This document shows, piece by piece, positions 58,107 to 64,000 of a stretch of DNA of 64,000 bases. Source of the stretch: Ornithinimicrobium cryptoxanthini. GTDB lineage: Bacteria; Actinomycetota; Actinomycetes; Actinomycetales; Dermatophilaceae. Position 1 is the first letter of the stretch, and every line of letters begins with the position of its first letter. The stretch covers positions 558,001-622,000 of the forward strand of contig NZ_CP099490.1 of NCBI RefSeq assembly GCF_023923205.1, given 5' to 3'. The notes under the pieces are model-generated. The model searched no databases. It had not been told where the DNA came from and saw nothing but the letters and a program-made list of their open reading frames with translations. Made by a program: the position numbers and the translations under genes.

Positions 58107-59876
58107 ATGAGTGCCGAGTCCACGTCAGTCGAGGGAGCCTCGCCGGCCCCGCGGCGGTTGGGGCGCTACACCCTCGGCACCCGTGTCGGCGAGGGCGGCA
58201 TGGGCGTGGTCTATCGCGCGCGTCCCGACGGCGCACCGAGCGACGGCAGCGGGGATGTCGCGATGAAGGTGCTGCGACCGCACATCGCGCACGACCCGGA
58301 CGCGCGCCTGCGGCTGGCCCGGGAGGTGACCACGCTGTCCCGGGTGAGCAGCCCGCGGATCGCGGCCGTCCTCGACGCGGACACGGAGGGGCCGGCCCCC
58401 TACATCGTCACCGAGTTCGTCCCCGGCCCACCGCTGGACCAGGTCGTCGCAGACCGTGGCCCCGTCTCCGGTGAGGCGCTGGTGCGGCTGGGACGTGGTC
58501 TGTCCGAGGCGCTCAACGCGATCCACCGCGCCGGGATCGTGCACCGTGACCTCAAGCCGGGCAACGTGCTGATGGTCGGCTCCGACCCGGTCGTGATCGA
58601 CTTCGGCATCGCCCAGGTCGCCGACGACGTGCGCCTGACGATGACCGGCCTGGTGATGGGCACGCCCGGCTATCTCTCGCCCGAGGTGGTCGAGGGCGGG
58701 GCAGTCACCGAGGCGACCGACTGGTGGGGCTGGGCGGCCACGCTCGCGTTCGCGGCCAGCGGGCAGCCGCCCTTCGGCCGCGGGCCCATGGCCGTGGTGC
58801 TCGACCGGGTGATCCGCGGGCGCACCCAGCTGGAGGAGGTCGACCCGGCGCTGCGGCCCCTGCTCGCGGCGGCACTGGACCCCGAGCCGGACCGGCGGCC
58901 GCACAGTGATGAGGTGATGCGTGCCCTGGAGCTGTATGCCGCGCACCGGCCCGTCACCGAGGCGCTGACCATGCACGCGCCCCGGCCCAGAACCGAGCAG
59001 GCCGCTCCCCAGACGAGCCTCACCCCGCAGGCGCAGCAGACCAGGGTGCAGCCCGTGCCGCCCACACCACAGACTCGCGTGGCCCCCCAGCAGGTTCCGC
59101 TCACGGCTCCTGCCCTGTCTCCTGATGCCGCATCCGGGCCGGCGCCCTACGGCGCCCCGCAGGCTCCCTACGGCGGCCCGGGACAGGATCCATACGCCAA
59201 CCCGTCGCCATACGACACCCCGGACCGCTTCGGTCAGCCGATGCGCCGGCCGGACCCTCGCATCGGCCGTCCGATGCGCAGCGGCACGCTCGCCACGGCA
59301 CTGGTCGCGGTCGTGGGTCTCGCGGCTTTGGTGCCTCTGCTGGCGTGGGGCCTGCTGGCGATCTGGTCGGTGCTGGCGCGCACCGTCGACCACTCGGTGA
59401 CGTCCCTGGTGCTGCGCCGGCACGAGGCGGGGCGCCGGCGCTCCGACGTGCCGCTGGCGGTGATCGCCAGCCCGTGGCACCTCTTCGTGGCGGTGCTGTC
59501 GACCGGCCTGGCGATGCTGCTCCCGATCGCCTTCGCGCTCGCCGCGACGGTCATCACCGCCGGCGGACTCACGGCCATGGGAGTGGCCTCGCTCGGGGTC
59601 GAGCACCCGGTGCCGGTCGCGGTCGGCACGGCGCTGGGCACCCTGATGGCGTGGTGGGGGCCCGGCGGACTGGCGCTTCGTCGCGGCTCGCGCACGCTGG
59701 TGCGCGCCGTGCTGCCCTCTCAGATCGCCTCGCAGATCGTGGCGACGTTGCTGCTCGTCGGTGGTGTCGCGCTGCTGGCGTGGATGGTGCTCGACGGCGG
59801 CGAGGTCTCCTGGTGGCCGACCACCTGGACCGACGCGCCCTTCAGCGATCTCATCCCGCAGACGCTGCGCCCCTGA
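58107..59876 (+). CDS. Membrane Ser/Thr protein kinase with a C-terminal multi-helix domain
   Basis: 589-residue protein. PknB-like kinase in residues 20-280: GEGGMGVVYRA, Lys54 in VAMKVLR, HRDLKPGNV (Asp148), DFGIAQ (Asp165) and MGTPGYLSPEVV. A Pro/Gln/Thr-rich linker (about 300-390, with PYGAPQAPYGGPGQDPY) leads to about four to five membrane helices (395-575). Instead of PASTA repeats there is no external sensor, so the signal may be membrane-borne. ATG 58107 lies seven bases from TACGGT. Its last codons begin a 14-bp repeat array. The next gene is rpf-like. Confidence 0.88.
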   Translation: MSAESTSVEGASPAPRRLGRYTLGTRVGEGGMGVVYRARPDGAPSDGSGDVAMKVLRPHIAHDPDARLRLAREVTTLSRVSSPRIAAVLDADTEGPAPYIVTEFVPGPPLDQVVADRGPVSGEALVRLGRGLSEALNAIHRAGIVHRDLKPGNVLMVGSDPVVIDFGIAQVADDVRLTMTGLVMGTPGYLSPEVVEGGAVTEATDWWGWAATLAFAASGQPPFGRGPMAVVLDRVIRGRTQLEEVDPALRPLLAAALDPEPDRRPHSDEVMRALELYAAHRPVTEALTMHAPRPRTEQAAPQTSLTPQAQQTRVQPVPPTPQTRVAPQQVPLTAPALSPDAASGPAPYGAPQAPYGGPGQDPYANPSPYDTPDRFGQPMRRPDPRIGRPMRSGTLATALVAVVGLAALVPLLAWGLLAIWSVLARTVDHSVTSLVLRRHEAGRRRSDVPLAVIASPWHLFVAVLSTGLAMLLPIAFALAATVITAGGLTAMGVASLGVEHPVPVAVGTALGTLMAWWGPGGLALRRGSRTLVRAVLPSQIASQIVATLLLVGGVALLAWMVLDGGEVSWWPTTWTDAPFSDLIPQTLRP

Positions 59877-59917
59877 CGCTGCGCCCCTGACGCTGCGCCC
59901 CTGACGCTGCGCCCCTG
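59862..59917. repeat. 14-bp tandem repeat starting in the kinase gene's last codons
   Basis: Four exact copies of GACGCTGCGCCCCT (59862, 59876, 59890, 59904). The first is coding (ending Thr-Leu-Arg-Pro); its junction with the second forms the stop codon TGA (59874-59876), and the rest is non-coding. Confidence 0.95.
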
Positions 59918-59973
59918 ACGTGCGACGACGGGGTCTGTCCACAGCAGGCCTAGCCACGATCTGCCGATCTCGG

Positions 59974-59979
59974 TAGCCT
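59974..59979 (+). promoter_or_regulatory. -10 box before the c-di-AMP riboswitch
   Basis: TAGCCT; transcription from about 59986 would give a leader of about 237 bases that contains the whole aptamer. Confidence 0.45.
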
Positions 59980-60039
59980 GTCACCCGGTCCACCCGGACC
60001 CACAAGTGCATGCCAGCAGCACGCGACGCGTGTGTCCCC

Positions 60040-60200
60040 CTCAGTGCCTCACCTCGTCACCAGGGGACCCTCTCCGGACGGTCCGGGCGCGTGACGAGGG
60101 CGGGGAACCCAGATCGACGTCCCCCGACGTCTTGGGGTGAAGCCGCCACGGCGGCCGGGCACCTGACAGCCCGAACCCGACAGCTAACCCCGCAGGCACA
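60040..60200 (+). ncRNA. c-di-AMP (ydaO/yuaA-type) riboswitch upstream of the rpf-like gene
   Basis: Conserved aptamer blocks are in the right order: GGGGAACCCA at 60102-60111, CTTGGGGTGAAG at 60131-60142 and CCCGAACCCGACAGCTAACC at 60170-60189. CTCGTCAC (60053-60060) pairs with GTGACGAG (60091-60098). In Streptomyces and other actinobacteria this riboswitch class lies before rpf and other cell-wall hydrolase genes, where bound c-di-AMP reduces expression. Exact ends are approximate. Confidence 0.88.
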
Positions 60201-60222
60201 CGTCAGGAAGGTAGATCTGTCC

Positions 60223-60957
60223 ATGGCACCTGCCAAGCACCGCAAGCCGCGCACGCCCCTCGCGTGCGCCCCGATCGCGCGCCGCGCGGGCGGCTTCACG
60301 GTGGCCGCTGCTGCGGCCGCCGCAGGCATCGGCCTGACCGCGCCTGCCGCGAGCGCCGACTCGGTCTGGGACCGGGTCGCGATGTGCGAGTCCAGCGGCA
60401 ACTGGTCCATCAACACCGGCAACGGCTTCTATGGCGGGCTGCAGTTCTATCACCCCACCTGGGTCGGTTTCGGCGGCCAGCAGTACGCCAGCTATGCCCA
60501 CCAGGCGTCCAAGGCCCAGCAGATCGCCGTCGCGCAGAAGGTGCTGGCAGTGCAGGGCCCCGGCGCGTGGCCGGTCTGCTCTGTGCGCGCCGGGCTGACC
60601 CGCGACAACGGTGGCGCCAGCACCACCGCCCCGGCCCCGCCGCGTGAGACCACCGCTCCCTCGCGCAGCGCCAGCGCGCAGGTGATGGCACCGCTGGTGC
60701 GCGACGGGATCCGCGGCCCGCTGACCACCAAGGCGATCCAGCGCTGGGTCGGCACCACCCAGGACGGCATCTTCGGGCCGATCACGACCAGGGCGCTGCA
60801 GACCAAGGTCGGCACTTATCCCGACGGCATCTGGGGCCCGAACTCGCAGGCGGCGCTGCAGGACTACCTCGGCATCTCCCGCGACGGTTCGACCTTCATG
60901 AACTACCGCACGGTCCTCGCCCTGCAGAAGCACCTGAACGCCAACGTCATCGGCTGA
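60223..60957 (+). CDS. Rpf-domain secreted muralytic protein with peptidoglycan-binding repeats
   Basis: 244 residues. Long signal peptide with basic start ([17 protein letters not shown]) and Ala-rich core ending PAASA at about residue 45. The Rpf transglycosylase-like domain follows: [16 protein letters not shown] with catalytic Glu56, [20 protein letters not shown], and a second Cys in WPVCSVRAG that pairs with the first. The C-terminal part has peptidoglycan-binding motifs [36 protein letters not shown] and [18 protein letters not shown]. It cleaves glycan strands and can aid resuscitation. Expression is likely set by the c-di-AMP riboswitch just upstream; AGGAAGG precedes the ATG. Confidence 0.92.
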   Translation: MAPAKHRKPRTPLACAPIARRAGGFTVAAAAAAAGIGLTAPAASADSVWDRVAMCESSGNWSINTGNGFYGGLQFYHPTWVGFGGQQYASYAHQASKAQQIAVAQKVLAVQGPGAWPVCSVRAGLTRDNGGASTTAPAPPRETTAPSRSASAQVMAPLVRDGIRGPLTTKAIQRWVGTTQDGIFGPITTRALQTKVGTYPDGIWGPNSQAALQDYLGISRDGSTFMNYRTVLALQKHLNANVIG

Positions 60958-61073
60958 GTCGCCGGGCAGCTCCAGCTCCAGCCAAGGCGGTGGGTATGCC
61001 GACAGGCAGGTAGCATCGTCGTCGTTGCCGGCCGCGGTGGTCGGCTCCTGCGTCGCTGCTCTGCAGCGGCACG

Positions 61074-61149
61074 CCCCTGTAGCTCAGTTGGTAGAGCATC
61101 CGCCTTGTAAGCGGACGGTCGCGGGTTCGACTCCTGTCGGGGGCTCCAC
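61074..61149 (+). tRNA. tRNA-Thr (anticodon TGT)
   Basis: Complete cloverleaf with encoded CCA. Acceptor GCCCCTG pairs with CGGGGGC; D arm GCTC...GAGC; anticodon stem TCCGC/GCGGA with loop CTTGTAA, anticodon TGT at 61107-61109; T arm with GTTCGACT. Discriminator T, then CCA at 61147-61149. Reads ACA and other ACN codons. The FMO gene starts 21 bases after it. Confidence 0.96.
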
Positions 61150-61170
61150 GGGCCAGTCTCGAGGAGAGAG

Positions 61171-62487
61171 ATGACGGACACGTCCACCTATGCGGTGATC
61201 GGCGCGGGCCCCTCCGGGCTGGCCGCGGCCCGCAACCTGCAGCGGTTCGGCCTGCCGTGGACCGGCTACGAGCTGGCCGACGGTGTCGGCGGGCTGTGGG
61301 ACATCGAGGCCCCTCGCAGCACGGTGTATGCCTCTGCCCATCTCATCTCGAGCCGGACGACGACCGAGTTCACCGAGCACCCCATGCCGGCGGGCACGCC
61401 CGACTACCCCTCGCACCGGCACCTGCTGGACTACTTCGCCTCCTTCGCCGACCGGTTCGACCTGCGCGCGGGCTACCGCTTCGGGACCGAGGTCGCCGAG
61501 GTCGTGCCCGACGGCGATCGGTGGGTGGTCCGCAGCACCGGGCCTGGCGGCATACCCCAGGAGCAGACCCACGCCGGGGTGATCATCGCCAACGGCACGC
61601 TGTCCGAGCCGAACGTGCCCGACCTGCCCGGCCACTTCGACGGCGAGCTGTTCCACACCGCGGCCTACAAGCACGGCGAGGTCTTCGCCGGCAAGCGGGT
61701 CCTCGTCGTCGGTGGCGGCAACTCGGGGTGCGACATCGCCGTCGACGCGGTCCACCACGCCGCCAGCGTCGACATCAGCATGCGCCGCGGCTATCACTTC
61801 GTCCCCAAATACGTCTTCGGTCGCCCCGCCGACACGCTCAACGGGGGCCGTCCGCTGCCGGCGCGGATCAAGCAGGCCGTCGACACCCGGCTGCTGCGGA
61901 TGTTCACCGGCGACCCGACCCGCTTCGGCTTCCCCGAGCCCGACCACAAGCTCTATGAGTCGCACCCGGTTGTCAACAGCCTGATCCTGCACCACGCGGG
62001 ACACGGGGACGTCACGGTCCGCCCCGACCTGGAGCGTCTCGACGGTGACGGCGTCGTCTTCCGCGACGGGTCCCGGCAGGCCTATGACGTGGTGGTCCTC
62101 GCCACCGGCTACCGCCTGCACTACCCGTTCGTGGAGCGCTCGCTGCTCTCCTGGCCGGAGGGCTCCGGGGCACCCTCGCTCTATCTGCAGGTCGCCAGCC
62201 CGGCGGTGGACAACCTCTTCGTGGTCGGCATGGTGGAGGCCGCGGGCATCGGCTGGCAGGGCCGTTACGAGCAGGCCGAGCTGGTCGCCGCCTATCTGGC
62301 GGCACAACGCAGCGCCCCGGAGCGGGCCGCCACGATGCGGGCCCGGGCGTCGGACCGCTCGAGCTGGCCAGACCTGACCGGAGGCTACGACTACCTGGGT
62401 GTGGAGCGGATGGCCTACTACGTCAACAAGGATGCCTACCGCCGCGCGGTCCGCGCGCAGACCGCCGAGCTGGGAGTGACGCCGTGA
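61171..62487 (+). CDS. Flavin-containing monooxygenase
   Basis: 438-residue class B flavoprotein monooxygenase. FAD motif GAGPSGLAAARNL (residues 11-23), NADPH motif GGGNSGCDIAVD (about 184-195), and an FMO-like DGELFHTAAYKHGE before it; C-terminal VVLATGYRLHYPF matches the ATG motif. Substrate unknown: N- or S-oxygenation or Baeyer-Villiger oxidation. ATG 61171 follows GAGGAGAGAG. The stop overlaps the symporter start (GTGA). A start only 21 bases after the tRNA suggests a shared transcript or a promoter within the tRNA. Confidence 0.88.
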   Translation: MTDTSTYAVIGAGPSGLAAARNLQRFGLPWTGYELADGVGGLWDIEAPRSTVYASAHLISSRTTTEFTEHPMPAGTPDYPSHRHLLDYFASFADRFDLRAGYRFGTEVAEVVPDGDRWVVRSTGPGGIPQEQTHAGVIIANGTLSEPNVPDLPGHFDGELFHTAAYKHGEVFAGKRVLVVGGGNSGCDIAVDAVHHAASVDISMRRGYHFVPKYVFGRPADTLNGGRPLPARIKQAVDTRLLRMFTGDPTRFGFPEPDHKLYESHPVVNSLILHHAGHGDVTVRPDLERLDGDGVVFRDGSRQAYDVVVLATGYRLHYPFVERSLLSWPEGSGAPSLYLQVASPAVDNLFVVGMVEAAGIGWQGRYEQAELVAAYLAAQRSAPERAATMRARASDRSSWPDLTGGYDYLGVERMAYYVNKDAYRRAVRAQTAELGVTP

Positions 62488-63428
62488 CCGATGTTGACGC
62501 GATCCGGATCGCCTTCGACGAGGGGTCGATCACCACCCTGCGGATCGTGCTGGCGCTCATCCTGCTCGGCGTGGCACTGGACACCCGGGTCTCCGACTTC
62601 GCCCGGGCGGTGCGCCACCCGTGGGCCATCATCGTGGTCGTCGTCGCCCAGTTCCTCCTGCTGCCGGCCATCACCTTTGCGCTGACGCTCGCGCTGGACC
62701 TGCGCGGCTCCATCGCCCTGGGCCTGATCCTCGTGGCGTGCTGCCCACCGGGCAATGTCTCCAACATCCTGACCCACCGGGCGGGCGGCGACGTGGCCCT
62801 GTCGGTGTCGATGACGGCCGTCGGCAATGTGCTGTCGATCTTCCTGATGCCGGTGAACCTGGCCTTCTGGGGGTCGCTGCACCCCTCCGGCCGTGACCTG
62901 TTGCGCGACATCTCGCTCAACCCGTTCGACATGCTCCTGGAGATCCTGCTCGTCATCGGCCTGCCGTTCGTCGTCGGCATCTTCATCGCCCACCGGTTCC
63001 CAGGGTTTGCGGCACGGGCCCGCAGGGTGGTCGGTCCGGTCGCCTTCCTCGGGCTGGCCGGGATCATCGGTGTCGGCATCGCCTCGAACTGGGCGATCTT
63101 CACGGCCTACATCGGGCTGGTCGTCGTGGCGGTCTTCGCCCACGACGCCCTGGCGCTCGCGCTCGGATATGTCATCGGCCGGGGCGCGCGGCTGTCGCAG
63201 GCGTCGGTCAAGGCCTCCACCTTCGAGGTCGGCATCCGCAACGCGGGGCTGGGTCTGCTGCTGGTCTTCAGCTTCTTCGACGGGCTGGGTGGCATGGCCC
63301 TGGTCGCCGCCTGGTGGGGCATCTGGGACATCATCGCGGGCCTGGCCGTGGCGGCCGTATGGCGGGCGCGCACCGGCGTCAGCCCATCGGCCGACGAGCC
63401 GGTGGTCGCCGTGGAGAGTGCCCGGTGA
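62484..63428 (+). CDS. Bile acid:sodium symporter (BASS) family transporter
   Basis: 314-residue membrane protein with about nine helices. Family signature GLILVACCPPGNVSNILTHRAGGD (about residues 83-106) and a matching second crossover EVGIRNAGLGLLLVFSFFDG. Substrates of bacterial members include bile acids, pantoate and other organic anions; no choice can be made here. GTG overlaps the FMO stop and the TGA of this gene overlaps the next start, so three genes form one operon. Confidence 0.87.
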   Translation: MTDVDAIRIAFDEGSITTLRIVLALILLGVALDTRVSDFARAVRHPWAIIVVVVAQFLLLPAITFALTLALDLRGSIALGLILVACCPPGNVSNILTHRAGGDVALSVSMTAVGNVLSIFLMPVNLAFWGSLHPSGRDLLRDISLNPFDMLLEILLVIGLPFVVGIFIAHRFPGFAARARRVVGPVAFLGLAGIIGVGIASNWAIFTAYIGLVVVAVFAHDALALALGYVIGRGARLSQASVKASTFEVGIRNAGLGLLLVFSFFDGLGGMALVAAWWGIWDIIAGLAVAAVWRARTGVSPSADEPVVAVESAR

Positions 63429-64000
63429 AGGTCCTGGTCACCGGGGCGTCGGGCTTCCTGGGCTCCTCCGTGGTGCCGGGCCTGGTCGCCGACGGTCACG
63501 CGGTCATCGCCACCGATGTCCGCGACCCCGCGGACCCGACCCCGGGGGTGGTGCACGAGCGGCTCGACGTGCGCGACCGGCATACGGTCTCTGAGGTGGT
63601 GGGTCGTCACCGACCCGAGGTCATCGTCCACCTGGCCAGCATCGTGACTCCCGGCAAGGACTCGGACCGGGCCCGCGAGCGGGAGGTCGACGTCGACGGG
63701 ACCCGCCACGTGCTGGACGCCTGCCGGGAGCACGGCGTGCGGCGCATCGTGGTCTCCTCCAGCGGCGCGGCCTATGGCTACCACGCCGACAACCCGGTGC
63801 CGCTGACCGAGACGCACCGGCTGCGCGGCAACGAGGAGTTCGCCTACTCGCACCACAAACGTCTCGTCGAGGAGATGCTGGCGGCCGAGCGGGAGCGCAC
63901 CCCGGCGCTGGAGCAGGTCATCCTGCGGATCGGGACGATCCTGGGGGAGGCGGTCGACAACCAGATCACCCGGTTGTGGCAGGGGCGGGCGATCCTGGCG
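63425..64000 (+). CDS. NAD-dependent epimerase/dehydratase, N-terminal part (3' end outside window)
   Basis: First 192 residues of an extended SDR protein, beginning VKVLVTGASGFLGSSVVPGL with the GASGFLG nucleotide motif. The second strand ends in Asp (VIATDVRD), indicating NAD(H). VIVHLASIV follows, then VVSSSGAAYGY and the YxxxK pair in FAYSHHKRLVEEM. The C-terminal substrate domain lies beyond the window, so the substrate is unknown. GTG 63425 overlaps the symporter stop (GTGA). Together with FMO and BASS it suggests uptake and oxidation of an organic acid or cyclic compound. Confidence 0.85.
   Translation, partial: MKVLVTGASGFLGSSVVPGLVADGHAVIATDVRDPADPTPGVVHERLDVRDRHTVSEVVGRHRPEVIVHLASIVTPGKDSDRAREREVDVDGTRHVLDACREHGVRRIVVSSSGAAYGYHADNPVPLTETHRLRGNEEFAYSHHKRLVEEMLAAERERTPALEQVILRIGTILGEAVDNQITRLWQGRAILA

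Noticed and set aside
61084..62307. 400-codon minus-strand frame opposite the FMO gene, reaching into the tRNA
   Set aside because: Antisense to a gene with clear FAD and NADPH motifs and overlapping a tRNA; shadow frame.

Overview
This window comes from a high-GC actinobacterium. Mycothiol genes (mshA, mshD, a mycothiol-dependent formaldehyde dehydrogenase), GlnR, SenX3/RegX3, CarD, an Rpf-type muralytic protein and many predicted leaderless genes all point that way. Gene order repeatedly matches Mycobacterium tuberculosis blocks (HTH-hbhA-DUF2516, mshA-ybjN-senX3-regX3, carD-ispD-ispF-cysS-rlmB, ppk-mutT1, glnR-mshD). There is no mycolate machinery, and the coding style fits Micrococcales such as Intrasporangiaceae; the genus is an inference. 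I see no prophage, integron, CRISPR array or transposase. The only selfish-looking gene is a frameshifted DUF222/HNH endonuclease.

Layout. 0-1.7 kb: 3' end of treZ and an unknown gene. 2-8 kb: phosphate uptake, with a low-affinity DUF47-Pit pair and then pstSCAB behind a PHO box. 8.3-13.2 kb, minus strand: glnR-mshD-ppk-mutT1. 13.3-18.8 kb: membrane proteins, a nitrobindin-like protein, an LCP ligase gene divergent from ygfZ, and a DUF849 enzyme. 19-22.6 kb: HTH regulator, HbhA-like repeat protein, asparaginase, dtd, DUF2516. 22.8-31.1 kb: a cupin, a methyltransferase divergent from mshA, a YbjN-methyltransferase fusion, gpmI-regX3-senX3 (minus), and phoU with its own PHO box. 31.3-43.7 kb: a lipoprotein gene, then carD-ispD, ispF, cysS-rlmB, split apart by an LLM oxidoreductase, a mycothiol formaldehyde pair, a second yidC, and a two-component system. 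43.7-45.8 kb: a NUDIX gene and the broken HNH gene. 46-55.6 kb: a maltodextrin module (divergent MsmK-type ATPase plus DUF4032; malE-malF-malG-GH13-lacI) with a palindromic operator between the arms. 55.6-58 kb: otsB/otsA. 58-61 kb: a Ser/Thr kinase, then a c-di-AMP riboswitch and an rpf gene. 61-64 kb: tRNA-Thr, a flavin monooxygenase, a BASS symporter and a partial epimerase.

How the parts work together. Phosphate: SenX3/RegX3 probably reads phosphate status through PhoU and Pst, acting on the 11-bp phased GTTCAC repeats upstream of both pstS and phoU; Ppk stores phosphate. Carbon: maltodextrin uptake and cleavage are likely repressed by the LacI protein encoded last in its own operon, while TreZ and OtsAB make trehalose. 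Redox: MshA and MshD build mycothiol, used by the formaldehyde dehydrogenase with its partner metallo-hydrolase.

The best leads are an IspD-P-loop kinase fusion that seems to start at CTG; a YbjN-methyltransferase fusion beside mshA; strong hairpins placed just after both binding-protein genes; short tandem-repeat arrays that begin at or near stop codons; and a run of TANNNT boxes exactly 6-7 nt from start codons. I did not find a clear, wholly new multi-gene defence or biosynthetic system.
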